A stretch of DNA of 64,000 nucleotides, taken from assembly GCF_000473105.1 (NCBI RefSeq), contig NZ_KI421498.1, positions 124,001 to 188,000 on the forward strand, in the 5' to 3' direction. Within the stretch, counting starts at the first letter, position 1. Each line of letters opens with the position of its first letter. The DNA comes from Phaeobacter inhibens DSM 16374. GTDB taxonomy: Bacteria > Pseudomonadota > Alphaproteobacteria > Rhodobacterales > Rhodobacteraceae. Of this stretch, positions 44,117 to 54,022 are shown one piece after another. The notes beneath the pieces are model-generated. The model was not told the DNA's origin, ran no database searches, and saw only the letters and a list, made by a program, of their open reading frames with translations. A program made the position numbers and the translations under genes.

Positions 44117-45274
44117 ATGGCGGGCAATAATGGTGGCCCCTGGGGGGGCAGTGGCTCTTCTGGCGGCTCAGGCAACAGAGGCAACAACCAAGGCGGTGAC
44201 GACAACCGGGGCGGCGGACGTCGTCCTGATGACGGTCAGATCCCCGAGATCGACGAGCTGGTCAAAAAAGGCCAGGAGCAGCTGCGCGTTCTGATGGGCG
44301 GTCGCGGTGGTGGCACAGGCGGCGGCGGTCGCGGTGGTGCTGGTGGCGGCGGCGGTGGTCCGCAGCTGACCAAGGGCACCCTTGCGCTGGGCGCGCTGGC
44401 TGCGGTTGGCTTCTGGGCTTTTGCCAGCTTTTACACCGTGAAGCCGGAAGAACAGTCGGTTGAGCTGTTTCTTGGGGAGTATTCCGCAACCGGGCAGCCA
44501 GGCCTGAACTTTGCGCCCTGGCCGCTGGTGACCAAGGAAATCCTGCCGGTGACCCGTGAACAGACCGAAGACATCGGCGTCGGCGGCGGTATCAGCTCCG
44601 ATGCAGGGCTGATGCTGACCGGGGACGAGAACATCGTCGATATTGACTTTCAGGTGGTCTGGAACATCAACGATCCGGCGAAATACCTGTTCAATCTGCG
44701 CGATGCCCGTACCACGATCCGCGCGGTGTCGGAATCGGCAATGCGCGAGATTATTGCCCAGTCCGAACTGGCGCCGATCCTGAACCGGGACCGGGGCGCG
44801 ATTGCCTCGCGCTTGCAGGATCTGATCCAGTTCACGCTGGATGACTATGACAGTGGGATCAACATCATCCGGGTGAACTTTGACAAGGCGGACCCGCCGG
44901 CATCGGTGATCGCGGCGTTCCGGGATGTTCAGGCGGCTGAACAGGAACGTGACCGGCGCCAGAACGAAGCGGATGCCTATGCCAACAACGCGCTGGCCGA
45001 GGCCCGTGGTCAGGCGGCGGAACTGCTGGAGAAAGCCGAAGGGTACCGTGCACGTGTCGTGAACGAAGCCCAGGGTGAAGCCAGCCGTTTCTCTGCGGTT
45101 CTGACCGAATATGAAAAGGCCCCGGATGTGACCCGCAAGCGTCTTTATATCGAGACCATGGAGAAGGTGCTGAGCCGCGTCGACAAGATCATCCTGGATG
45201 AGCAAACCGGCGAAGGACAGGGCGTGGTGCCATATCTGCCGCTCAATGAACTGCGCCGTGGAGGAAGCAACTGA
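44117..45274 (+). CDS. hflK: HflK, modulator of the FtsH protease
   Basis: A 385-residue SPFH-domain protein: a Gly-rich, Asn/Asp-containing N-terminus (GGPWGGSGSSGGSGNRGNN), a membrane helix at about residues 93-110 (LALGALAAVGFWAFASFYTV), then the band-7 domain and a coiled-coil with AEQERDRRQNEADAYANNAL. With HflC it forms a large cage around FtsH at the inner membrane. The stop overlaps hflC by one base (TGATG). Confidence 0.95.
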   Translation: MAGNNGGPWGGSGSSGGSGNRGNNQGGDDNRGGGRRPDDGQIPEIDELVKKGQEQLRVLMGGRGGGTGGGGRGGAGGGGGGPQLTKGTLALGALAAVGFWAFASFYTVKPEEQSVELFLGEYSATGQPGLNFAPWPLVTKEILPVTREQTEDIGVGGGISSDAGLMLTGDENIVDIDFQVVWNINDPAKYLFNLRDARTTIRAVSESAMREIIAQSELAPILNRDRGAIASRLQDLIQFTLDDYDSGINIIRVNFDKADPPASVIAAFRDVQAAEQERDRRQNEADAYANNALAEARGQAAELLEKAEGYRARVVNEAQGEASRFSAVLTEYEKAPDVTRKRLYIETMEKVLSRVDKIILDEQTGEGQGVVPYLPLNELRRGGSN

Positions 45275-46164
45275 TGCGTAAATCAACTCTCTTGCTGCCC
45301 GCGCTGGTGATCGTGGCGATCACGGTGCTGTCGTCGGTGTTTATCGTGGACGAGCGCGAAAAGGCGCTGGTTCTGCAGTTTGGCCGGGTTGTCTCGGTCA
45401 AGGAAGAGCCGGGACTGGCGTTCAAGATCCCGCTGATCCAGGAAGTGGTGCGTTATGACGACCGCATCCTGAGCCGGGATATCGACCCGCTGGAAATCAC
45501 CCCCTCGGATGACCGCCGTCTGGTGGTTGACGCCTTTGCCCGCTATCGGATCACCGATGTGAACAGGTTCCGTCAGGCGGTGGGTGCCGGCGGTATCGCA
45601 ACGGCTGAAAACAGGCTGGATTCGATCCTGCGGGCGCAAACCCGTGAGATCCTCGGCTCTGTCAGCTCAAATGATATCCTCTCCTCGGACCGGGCGGCGC
45701 TGATGCTGCGGATCCGCAACGGGGCGATCGCCGATGCCCGTGCGTTGGGGATCACTATCATCGACGTGCGGCTGAAGCGGACCGATCTGCCTACCGAAAA
45801 CCTTGATGCGACCTTTGAACGGATGCGGGCCGAGCGTGTGCGCGAAGCCACTGATGAGCGCGCCCGTGGTAACGAGGCGGCGCAGCGGATCCGGGCGCAG
45901 GCCGACCGGACCGTGGTTGAACTGGTGTCCGAGGCGCAGCGCGAGGCGGAGATCATTCGTGGTGAAGCGGATGCTGAACGCAACGGTATTTTTGCGACTG
46001 CCTATGGTGCGGATCCTGAGTTCTTTGAATTCTACCGCTCGCTGAACGCCTATGCCACGTCACTGCAAGCCGGGAACTCCACCATGGTGTTGTCGCCGAA
46101 CAATGAGTTTTTCAACTATTTGAAATCCTCCGACGGCAAACCGGCGGCAGCTGCCCAGCAATGA
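45274..46164 (+). CDS. hflC: HflC, modulator of the FtsH protease
   Basis: This 296-residue protein has an N-terminal membrane helix (TLLLPALVIVAITVLSSVFI), a band-7 domain (DEREKALVLQFGRVVSVKEE) and a coiled-coil ending with AYATSLQAGNSTMVLSPNNE. It is the partner of HflK, whose stop it overlaps. A terminator follows at 46206, before the Deg-type protease gene. Confidence 0.96.
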   Translation: MRKSTLLLPALVIVAITVLSSVFIVDEREKALVLQFGRVVSVKEEPGLAFKIPLIQEVVRYDDRILSRDIDPLEITPSDDRRLVVDAFARYRITDVNRFRQAVGAGGIATAENRLDSILRAQTREILGSVSSNDILSSDRAALMLRIRNGAIADARALGITIIDVRLKRTDLPTENLDATFERMRAERVREATDERARGNEAAQRIRAQADRTVVELVSEAQREAEIIRGEADAERNGIFATAYGADPEFFEFYRSLNAYATSLQAGNSTMVLSPNNEFFNYLKSSDGKPAAAAQQ

Positions 46165-46205
46165 TCACCGTTGCGGATATTCTGCGCGTGAGTGTGAAAG
46201 AACAG

Positions 46206-46236
46206 AGGGGGCTGACCGTTGGGTCGGCCCCTTTTT
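46206..46236 (+). terminator. Intrinsic terminator after hflC
   Basis: GGGGCTGACC pairs with GGTCGGCCCC across a four-base loop, followed by TTTTT. It separates hflKC from the protease gene 200 bases on. Confidence 0.88.
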
Positions 46237-46433
46237 CGTCCCCCTTTTCTTGGGTGTGTTCCCCAGCGGCAGCTCACCGGGTTTCACTTCGAATTGAATA
46301 CGTGCAACATTCGTTGTGACCGTTTTTGAAAAGACTACATTACAGCCCATGATCCGCTGCGGATCCAGAGGTGCGTGCCCGTGCAGGCCCCGCCGCAGAC
46401 GATGGAATTTGGCGACAACTAAGGAGTAGTTTC

Positions 46434-47948
46434 GTGCAGCCACAGGCAATGAAAAATACAATCAGCAGCGCCCGCGCCGTTGCGCGCCAGCCCGCGCGCC
46501 AGATGACGCAGTGGCGGTTGCTCTGGCTGGCCATGATCAGCACCCTGATGGTGCTGGCGCAGGTGGCCATCGCGCAGGCCCGGCCCGAAAGCCTGGCGCC
46601 GCTGGCCGATAAGGTCAGCCGCGCGGTGGTGAATATCACGACGACAACCGTCGTCGAGGGGCGATCCGGCCCGCAAGGTATCGTCCCCGAAGGCTCACCT
46701 TTTGAAGATTTCTTCCGCGAGTTTCAGGACCGCAACGGTGGTCAGGGCGACCGTCCGCGCCGGTCTTCGGCGCTTGGTTCCGGTTTTGTGATTTCGGAAG
46801 ACGGCTACATCGTCACCAACAATCACGTCATCGAAGAAGCGGATGAGATTGAGATTGAATTCTTCCCCGGTGAAGGTCAGCCGGCGCAGCCGCTTCCGGC
46901 CAAGGTTGTGGGCACTGATCCCAACACCGATATCGCGCTTCTGAAGGTCGAAGCGCCGATGCCGCTGACCTTTGTCAAATTCGGTGACAGCGATCTGGCG
47001 CGTGTTGGCGACTGGGTTGTGGCCATGGGGAATCCGCTGGGACAGGGGTTCTCTCTCTCGGCGGGTATCGTCTCCGCGCGCAACCGCGAGCTGTCAGGGT
47101 CTTATGACGATTACATCCAGACGGATGCGGCGATCAACCGGGGCAACTCAGGCGGGCCGCTGTTCAACATGGATGGTCAGGTTGTCGGTGTGAACACGGC
47201 GATCCTGTCGCCCAATGGTGGCTCGATCGGGATCGGGTTCTCCATGGCTTCCAATGTGGTTAGCAAGGTGGTGAACCAGCTGAAGGAATTCGGCGAAACC
47301 CGGCGTGGCTGGCTGGGGGTGCGCATTCAGGACGTAACCAAGGACGTTGCCGATGCGATGGGTCTTGACAGCGCCAAGGGCGCGCTGGTCACGGACGTGC
47401 CGGAAGGCCCGGCCAAGGCTGCTGGTTTGCTGGCAGGCGACGTGATCCTGTCCTTTGACGGGGTGGATGTGAAAGACACCCGTGCGCTGGTGCGTCAGGT
47501 TGGCAATACCGAAGTCGGCAAAGCCGTGCGCGTGCGCGTTTTCCGTGAAGGCAAGACCGAGACGCTGCGGGTGACCTTGGGCCGTCGCGAGGATGCGCAG
47601 CGCCAGAGCACTCCGGTCAGTGGCGATGACAACGCACCTGACATGACTGAAAAGCAGCTGCTGGGTCTGACCGTCAGCCGGCTGAGCGAGGACCAGCGCA
47701 GCGAGCTGAACGTGCCCGATGGCATGGATGGTCTGGTGATCACCTCGGTGGATGAAACCTCGGAGGCCTGGGAGAAGGGCATGCGCGCCGGTGATCTGAT
47801 CACCGAGGCAGGCCAGCAGAAACTGACCTCGATCAGCGAGCTGGAAGCGCGTATCGACGAGGCAAAGGAAGCGGGTCGCAAGTCGCTGCTGTTGCTGGTG
47901 CGTCGCGCAGGTGAGCCACGCTTTGTGGCGCTGAACCTGTCTGAGTAA
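46434..47948 (+). CDS. Periplasmic serine protease of the Do/Deg family
   Basis: The 504-residue protein has a signal sequence (LLWLAMISTLMVLAQVAIAQA), a trypsin-like domain with the triad around H131 (VTNNHVI), D166 (NTDIALLKV) and S239 (NRGNSGGPL), and two PDZ domains. It degrades or refolds misfolded periplasmic proteins. The start is GTG at 46434, with AAGGAG nine bases upstream; ATG at 46449 is the alternative. The hflK-hflC-deg order is conserved in the class. A terminator follows at 48057. Confidence 0.94.
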   Translation: MQPQAMKNTISSARAVARQPARQMTQWRLLWLAMISTLMVLAQVAIAQARPESLAPLADKVSRAVVNITTTTVVEGRSGPQGIVPEGSPFEDFFREFQDRNGGQGDRPRRSSALGSGFVISEDGYIVTNNHVIEEADEIEIEFFPGEGQPAQPLPAKVVGTDPNTDIALLKVEAPMPLTFVKFGDSDLARVGDWVVAMGNPLGQGFSLSAGIVSARNRELSGSYDDYIQTDAAINRGNSGGPLFNMDGQVVGVNTAILSPNGGSIGIGFSMASNVVSKVVNQLKEFGETRRGWLGVRIQDVTKDVADAMGLDSAKGALVTDVPEGPAKAAGLLAGDVILSFDGVDVKDTRALVRQVGNTEVGKAVRVRVFREGKTETLRVTLGRREDAQRQSTPVSGDDNAPDMTEKQLLGLTVSRLSEDQRSELNVPDGMDGLVITSVDETSEAWEKGMRAGDLITEAGQQKLTSISELEARIDEAKEAGRKSLLLLVRRAGEPRFVALNLSE

Positions 47949-48056
47949 ATTTTGGCTGTGGGCTGCTGCAAACAGTGGCCCGCCGCCGATGCGGTGCCCC
48001 GCGGCGCAGTTCTAAATCGCTGACGCTGGGGGAATATCGGCACAGATCGCAAGACA

Positions 48057-48086
48057 AAAGGGCCGGGCAGGGATGCTCGGCCCTTT
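48057..48086 (+). terminator. Intrinsic terminator of the Deg protease gene
   Basis: AAAAGGGCCG pairs with CGGCCCTTTT. It lies about 110 bases beyond the stop codon. The same stem would also act on the minus strand. Confidence 0.85.
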
Positions 48087-48142
48087 TGCGTGGATCACAA
48101 CAGGGTGGCGAAATTGCCCCCAGCCCTTGGTCCGGCGCGTCA

Positions 48143-48408
48143 CGGACTCACGCCGGCGGGAGGTATCTGCACATGGGTCCAATGACCCCAGGCACCTCCC
48201 GGCACCTTCTGTCCGATCCAACGAGCTGTTCTTAGGTTTCCGCCGCCCCAGATGGCGCAGATGGTCCCCGGTGTGCGCCCGGCGGATTTCCTGGGTCCCG
48301 TCGAGCCATGTGCCGTGACACATGGCTCTTGATGGGACAGGCTGCCGTTGGGATGGAACGGATAACGGCGGCCTGACACGACCATGCCCCTAAGCGTTGG
48401 GGGTGGTC
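48143..48408. ncRNA. Cluster of five hairpins, possible structured RNA
   Basis: Five stems follow each other with little spacing. Arm 1: CGGAC (48143) with GTCCG (48211), inside it GGGAGGT with ACCTCCC and GGGTC with GACCC. Arm 2: CCGCC (48240) with GGCGG (48281), inside GGCGCA with TGCGCC. Arm 3: GTCCCGTC (48295) with GATGGGAC (48331), inside GAGCCATGTG with CACATGGCTC. Arm 4: CAGGCTGCCGTT (48338) with AACGGCGGCCTG (48364). Arm 5: GACCA (48380) with TGGTC (48404). No conserved motif of RNase P, tmRNA, 6S or SRP RNA was seen. Strand and transcription are not known. Confidence 0.45.
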
Positions 48409-48505
48409 TGTAACCCAGTTCACAATTGAGTAAGATTATTCAGATGTGACCCCGCGCGGCGGTTGTTGCCTGATCCGGGGCCGGGACCTTGGGGGGCAGG
48501 TTGTG

Positions 48506-49282
48506 TCAGCCGATGTCGGGGTCGGCCAACAGCTTCAATGCGGCCCGGTCGCGGATGGTCAGACCACCACGGCTGATGTCGATCACGTCACTGCGTTTCC
48601 ACTGCGACAGTGTTTTTGAAACCGCCTCACGGGTGGCGCCGACAAACTCCGCAAGTTCGCTCTGTGACAGCGACAGGCGCGCGTCTTCGCCTTCGGTCGT
48701 CAGATACAGCAGCTTGCGGGCCAGCCGCACGGGCATCGGCAGAAAGACCTGTTCGCTGTACTGCGTGTTCATCCAGCGCATCCGCTGGCCCGCCAGCCGC
48801 AGCAGATCCCCGGCCAGGGCGGGGTGGTGTTGCAGTTTTGCGACCACATCGCCGCTGCGCAGTCGGCGCAGGCGGCTGGGCTCCAGCGCGGTCGCGGTTG
48901 CAGTGCGCGGTCCGGGATCAAACAGCGCGATCTCACCAAAGACCGCGCCGGGGCGCATGATGTCCAGCGAGAGTTTGCGCCCGGCAGAGGACAGCGTGGA
49001 GAACTCCACCGCGCCACTGACAATGGCATAGAGCGCATCGCCCTCATCGCCCTGTTCAAACAGCTCTTCACCGGTCTGCAACAGAACTTCGCTGGCCTGG
49101 CTGTCGAGCATTTCCAGCAAGCGATCAGAAGCACCGGAGAGAAAGCCGCGATCGGGCAGCAGCCATTTGCGCCGCGGCGCATTGCCAGCGCCCGAGGTGC
49201 TGCCGGTGGTTCTGCCAGAGGCGTTCCCAGAGGCGTTGCCAGAGCGGGGCAGAGCACCAGGGGCAGGCCGCAGCGGGCTCAT
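48506..49282 (-). CDS. Crp/Fnr-family transcriptional regulator
   Basis: The 258-residue protein has a cyclic-nucleotide-binding domain (LFEQGDEGDALYAIVSGAVE, RPGAVFGEIALFDPGPRTAT) and a C-terminal winged helix (LSQSELAEFVGATREAVSKT, LSQWKRSDVIDISRGGLTI). The GEIALFD(x)xPRTATA stretch is the cAMP-binding cassette form. The first 38 residues are Ser/Gly/Ala-rich with a GNASGNASG repeat and may not be part of the real protein. It has no FNR-type cysteines. Only 42 bases separate it from the lipoprotein gene upstream on the same strand. Confidence 0.9.
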   Translation of the reverse strand: MSPLRPAPGALPRSGNASGNASGRTTGSTSGAGNAPRRKWLLPDRGFLSGASDRLLEMLDSQASEVLLQTGEELFEQGDEGDALYAIVSGAVEFSTLSSAGRKLSLDIMRPGAVFGEIALFDPGPRTATATALEPSRLRRLRSGDVVAKLQHHPALAGDLLRLAGQRMRWMNTQYSEQVFLPMPVRLARKLLYLTTEGEDARLSLSQSELAEFVGATREAVSKTLSQWKRSDVIDISRGGLTIRDRAALKLLADPDIG

Positions 49283-49324
49283 GCCGGGCCTGCGGCGATG
49301 ATGCGAGGATGGCGGAGATCTGTC

Positions 49325-49909
49325 TCAGGTTTCAACGGCAACCAACCCCAGTTTGCGAGCGCTGAGCAGCGACAGCTGATCGTTGTCGAACCCGTCCTGT
49401 TTCTGAAATTTGCGGACAGACGCACGGGTGGCACTGTCCAGCTGGCCGGTAATTTCGCCGGTGTAGAGGCCGCGTGCCGCCAGAGCGCGTTGTAAGGAAC
49501 CGACAAGTTGCGGGGTCATATCAACCGGGCAGGGCGTCTCAAACCAGCTCTCACGGCGGGGGCGTACGATGTCCTGACGGGTCTCCCGGCGAAAGCGGGC
49601 AGGCGCAATAACACGTCCGTCCGGCGCGGTCCTGGCCGGGCGGGTCATCACCTGTACGGTGACAGTTTCGATCACGGCAGGCGTTGTATGGGTGGCCCAG
49701 CAACTGCCGGGGGCCGCACCGGGCGGGGCGGCGGGGGTGTTGCGGGAGACCTGAGTGCTGTTGCCGCCTGTCGAAGAGTCGGCACAGGCGCTGAGCAGCA
49801 GCCCTGTCACCACAAGCGAGATCAGGCGCAGGCTGGTCCGCCGCCAACTGTCGCGCCTGAAACAGGCCTGTCCCAGCCAGGGCCCGTGCGGGCGCAAGAG
49901 GTCAGCCAT
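49325..49909 (-). CDS. Lipoprotein with a peptidoglycan-binding domain
   Basis: This 194-residue protein has a long basic N-terminus, a hydrophobic core and lipobox (LISLVVTGLLLSAC), a Pro/Ala-rich stretch, then a C-terminal peptidoglycan-binding type 1 domain: LVGSLQRALAARGLYTGEIT and GQLDSATRASVRKFQKQDGF. It would attach to a membrane by lipid and contact the cell wall. The ATG at 49909 is preferred over a TTG at 49915. It is directly upstream of the Crp/Fnr gene. Confidence 0.8.
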   Translation of the reverse strand: MADLLRPHGPWLGQACFRRDSWRRTSLRLISLVVTGLLLSACADSSTGGNSTQVSRNTPAAPPGAAPGSCWATHTTPAVIETVTVQVMTRPARTAPDGRVIAPARFRRETRQDIVRPRRESWFETPCPVDMTPQLVGSLQRALAARGLYTGEITGQLDSATRASVRKFQKQDGFDNDQLSLLSARKLGLVAVET

Positions 49910-50553
<644 letters not shown>

Positions 50554-50554
<1 letters not shown>

Positions 50555-51417
50555 TGCTGTCGGGGTCTCAGGCGCGGCGTTCTCTGTCGCGGGCCTGGCC
50601 CCGGTTCATGCGCCGCGCAGCGCGGGCCTTGCGTCTGTGGCAGGCGGTGGTTGGTGGCGACGGCGCCAAACGGTCGGATTTCGCCGGGATCTGCGGCGTT
50701 GTCCTGCCGCTTGTTCTTAGCGTTGGTGCCGGAGCAGCCGCGAACGCGCATCCGGTCCTGACAGACGCGCAGTTCGAAGGGCCGGTCACCCATTATCCGC
50801 ACGGGGTCTTGGGGGATCGCATTGAGTATTCTGCGATGGTGCTGCGGGACAGCCGTGGGCACAGCCATCGCATCGACCTGCCTGTCGGCGGAGCTGTCTT
50901 TGAGGATCTGTCACCGCGACTGTGGGATGTGACCGGAGATGGTCAGCCGGAGGCGGTGGTTGTTGAAAGCGATCCGCAGGCCGGCGCACAGCTGGCAATC
51001 TATGGCCTGCGCGGCGGGGCATTGCACAAGATCGCGGCAACCCCGCATATCGGCACCCGGTTTCGCTGGCTTGCGCCGGTTGCTGCGGCGGATCTGGACG
51101 GCGACGGCCATATCGAGATCGCTTATATTGACCGACCGCATCTGGCCAAGACCCTGAGGGTCTGGCGCTACCGGAACGGGGCGTTGCAGCAGGTGGCGCA
51201 GAAGGTGGGGTTGACCAATCACCGCATCGGCGAGGATTATATCACCTCCGGGCTGCGTGACTGCGGGGCCGGGCCTGAGCTGATCACGGTTGATGCCGGG
51301 TGGACGCGCATCATGGCAACGTCGCTGGTGGCCGGTCGGTTGATCAGCCGTGATATCGGCGTGTTTTCGAACCGGGACCAATTGACGGCGGGCTTGCACT
51401 GCCTGGACCCGGCATAG
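50554..51417 (+). CDS. Secreted FG-GAP/VCBS-like repeat protein
   Basis: A 287-residue protein with a long basic N-terminus, a signal-like hydrophobic stretch (VVLPLVLSVGAGAAANA) and mature repeats of the FG-GAP/VCBS kind: RLWDVTGDGQPEAVVVESDP and APVAAADLDGDGHIEIAYID, the second with a DxDGDG calcium loop. It would fold as part of a beta propeller in the periplasm. It overlaps the ferredoxin stop, which is an unexpected partner. Function unknown. Confidence 0.8.
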
Positions 51418-51622
51418 CCGGATAGGCATGCGGTGGGCGCCATCAAACCCATTGATAAAGTTACGCGTATTTTTTCCCCGCTGCCTGCGCTGCGCGCCCA
51501 TTGCGTTGCAGGTTTGTTCACCAATTTGCCTGTAGTCTCTTGCCAAAGACACCTCCCGGGGGGCTGCGGATTAGGCCGGGGCGATCCGTGGCGGACCTCG
51601 TTTGCAAGCAGGAGACAGGCGC

Positions 51623-53398
51623 GTGACCTTTTCACCCTATGTGCTGGGCACCGGTATCGCCGGATGGAATTTCCTGGACCGAACCCGTGTCCAACAGCAG
51701 CAGATTTTTGAGAAATCGCCAATCCTGGATCGGGCGGTGCAGGATTTCACCCAGAAGATCGAGGGTATCCAAAGCTCGGATCAGCTGCTCGATGACTATA
51801 ATGTGCTGAAGGTCGCGCTGGGGGCCTTTGGCCTTGATGAAGATATCAACAACCGCGCGTTTATCAAAAAGGTGCTGGATTCCGATCTGTCGGAGCCGAC
51901 GTCATTTGCCAACCGCCTGAACGATAACCGCTATCTCGGTCTTGCTCAGACCTTTGGCTTTGGCAATGATGCAGGGCCGCAGTTGCCCAGCTCCAGTGTT
52001 GAAAAACCCTATGCCAATGTCGCCAGCCCGGAGGATCTGCTGTCCAACCAGACCCTGCTTAATCAGGCGCTGGACGATTTTGGTCTGAAAAAATACGCGG
52101 GCAACGAGTTCTTTCTCATGCGGGTGCTGGAATCCGACACCACCGATCCTGCGTCGTTTGTGAACCGGCTGAGCGACAGCAAGCTGGCCGATTTCGCCAA
52201 TGCGTTTCAGTTCAATCAGCCACCTGAGTACACCAGCAGCATGGAGGCGCTGGTGGGGGAATTCAATGCCATGAATGATGGCAATGGCCCTGCCAATGCG
52301 AATGAGTTGTTGGAAAATGAGGACCTGTTGAAGGCGGTCGTCGACAGCTTCGATCTGGAATATACCAATACCATCTTCCTCAAGCGGATGCTGGAATCCA
52401 ATCCATATGATCCGGATTCACCGGTGAACCAGCAGGAGGATCCGCGCTATCTGGCGATGTCGCGGGCCTTTGGCTTTGGCATTTCCGACATCAATAGTTT
52501 TACCAGCCCGGAGGAGCTGCTGGCGCAGCCCCAGCTGCTGGAAGATGCGCTGGAGCAGTTCAATCTCAGCAACCCCGGTGAACAATATATCCGGGATGTG
52601 CTGGAGTCGGATCTGTCGGATCCGAATTCCTTCGTGAACCAGCCAAGCAATCTTGCCTTCTATGACTTTGCCGAAGCCTTTCAGAATGAGTGGCCAAGCG
52701 CGCCCAGCCGGATGCAGGTGCTGGCCGATGAGGTGGGTGGCAAATTGGCGGGCTATGAACAGCCACAACAGTTTGTCTTTGATTTCGACGCCTTTGAGGC
52801 GGGGCTTGATGTGTTCAATATCAGTGAGCGGGAGCTGGATTTTGACGTAATGATCAAGGCGTTTGAATCCGATCTCTCCTCCGAGATTTCATATGCAAAC
52901 CTGCACCGCGATCCGAACCTCAAGGCAATGGCGCATGCTTTTGCCTTCAATCCGGGGGGCAGTGATCACACCTATCCGGCTGGCTTTGCACAGGAAATCG
53001 CAGATCTATACAAGGATCGGAATTTCGAAATCGCTATCGGAGAAAGTGACCCGAACATGCGTCTGGCGCTGTCGCTGGAGCGTGAGTTACAGTCGATCGC
53101 GGATGCGGGGGGCAGCGAAGATGCGCATTGGTTCGGGATCATCGGATCGCCGCCGCTCAAATCCATGTTCGAGACGGCGCTTGGCCTGCCTGCGAGTTTT
53201 GGACAGCTTGATGTCGACCGTCAGGTGAATGAGATGAAAGAGCGTGCGCAGACATCCTTTGGCACGACGCATCCGGCTGATCTGTTGGAGCCGGAGACAT
53301 TGGACGCGTTTCGCAACCGCTTTCTGCTTCTGAGCGGGCTGAACAGCGATCAGGCGGCAAATGGGTTCAGTAATCCGATCTTCACCCTGTTCCAATAG
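51623..53398 (+). CDS. DUF1217 protein with five repeats
   Basis: The 591-residue protein has five copies of a DUF1217-like unit of about 80-110 residues. Each ends in a pattern like FIKKVLDSDLSEPTSFANRL followed by a short YLGLAQTFGFG segment; related copies read RVLESDTTDPASFVNRLSD, RMLESNPYDPDSPVN, DVLESDLSDPNSFVN and KAFESDLSSEISYAN. DUF1217 proteins are linked to flagellar gene clusters in alphaproteobacteria, but none is here. There is no signal peptide. The start is GTG at 51623, with AGGAG eight bases upstream. Confidence 0.8.
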   Translation: MTFSPYVLGTGIAGWNFLDRTRVQQQQIFEKSPILDRAVQDFTQKIEGIQSSDQLLDDYNVLKVALGAFGLDEDINNRAFIKKVLDSDLSEPTSFANRLNDNRYLGLAQTFGFGNDAGPQLPSSSVEKPYANVASPEDLLSNQTLLNQALDDFGLKKYAGNEFFLMRVLESDTTDPASFVNRLSDSKLADFANAFQFNQPPEYTSSMEALVGEFNAMNDGNGPANANELLENEDLLKAVVDSFDLEYTNTIFLKRMLESNPYDPDSPVNQQEDPRYLAMSRAFGFGISDINSFTSPEELLAQPQLLEDALEQFNLSNPGEQYIRDVLESDLSDPNSFVNQPSNLAFYDFAEAFQNEWPSAPSRMQVLADEVGGKLAGYEQPQQFVFDFDAFEAGLDVFNISERELDFDVMIKAFESDLSSEISYANLHRDPNLKAMAHAFAFNPGGSDHTYPAGFAQEIADLYKDRNFEIAIGESDPNMRLALSLERELQSIADAGGSEDAHWFGIIGSPPLKSMFETALGLPASFGQLDVDRQVNEMKERAQTSFGTTHPADLLEPETLDAFRNRFLLLSGLNSDQAANGFSNPIFTLFQ

Positions 53399-54022
53399 GG
53401 CTGATTGGGTGCTTGGTCACCGTGATGGTTGCACGGTTTGACTTCGGGCGTCGATGCCTGACTGTTGGGGCGGCGTGCTGGGGCAACTAGCATGATGGAG
53501 TGGTGGATTTGTACTTTATCCGGCCTTGGGGGCACGGATGAAATGATCTGCGGCATGTGTCCTGACGCCATGATTTTGACAGATGCACTAGACAATGGTC
53601 CGAGCATGTAGGGTCAGCTCTCAGCGAGCTTGGTCATACCTGGCTGGGCCATCAGACTTGATCACTTTGCAATGTCTCACATCGGGTTCGATCAGACTTG
53701 GCCGCCTGATACTGGGATGGACCATACCGGGCGGGAATAACCTGAAGCTGGGCCGCCTTGAGCCAGGCCATAATTGGCGCTGGACGTCTTCTGTGTCGCA
53801 TGTCCCGAAATTGACAGAACACGGGCGCATGACATGCCGCATGACTGCGCCGATCAGATTGAACGGGTAGGAGATTGGGCGGACCAATGTGGACGGAAAC
53901 CGGTGAAGCCCGCAGATCGACACGGACCGAGCGGTCTGCCGTGGCTCATCGGCAAATCGCTGCCGGATTTGGATTGGCTCAGGTCCGAGATTGCCGCCCA
54001 GTGCAGAGACCGCCGCGGAGGA
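53399..54022. other. Gene-poor stretch of about 620 bases
   Basis: No gene with acceptable composition or ribosome site is seen on either strand between the DUF1217 gene and the convergent PAS-LuxR gene. ATCAGACTTG occurs twice, near 53649 and 53690 (gccatcagacttgatcact and gatcagacttggcc), suggesting small duplications in decayed sequence. Confidence 0.4.

Larger units (their letters stand above)
47949..48505. other. Intergenic region with a terminator and a hairpin cluster
   Basis: No credible gene: the minus-strand open frames are rich in Arg, Gly, Cys and His with no ribosome site. It holds the deg terminator and the five-hairpin cluster at 48143-48408, both listed separately. The remaining bases up to 48505 lie between that cluster and the end of the Crp/Fnr gene; nothing is recognised in them. 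Confidence 0.55.

Noticed and set aside
48012-48323. Minus-strand frame of 103 codons in the hairpin region
   Set aside because: No ribosome site, unlikely composition, and it runs through the stems of the hairpin cluster.
48143-48408. Hairpin cluster as RNase P RNA, tmRNA, 6S or SRP RNA
   Set aside because: The conserved motifs of these RNAs (for example GAGGAAAGTCC of RNase P, or a tmRNA tag ending in Ala-Ala-stop) were looked for and not seen on either strand.
53595-53870. 91-codon plus-strand frame
   Set aside because: Composition is not protein-like, and no ribosome site or family match is seen.
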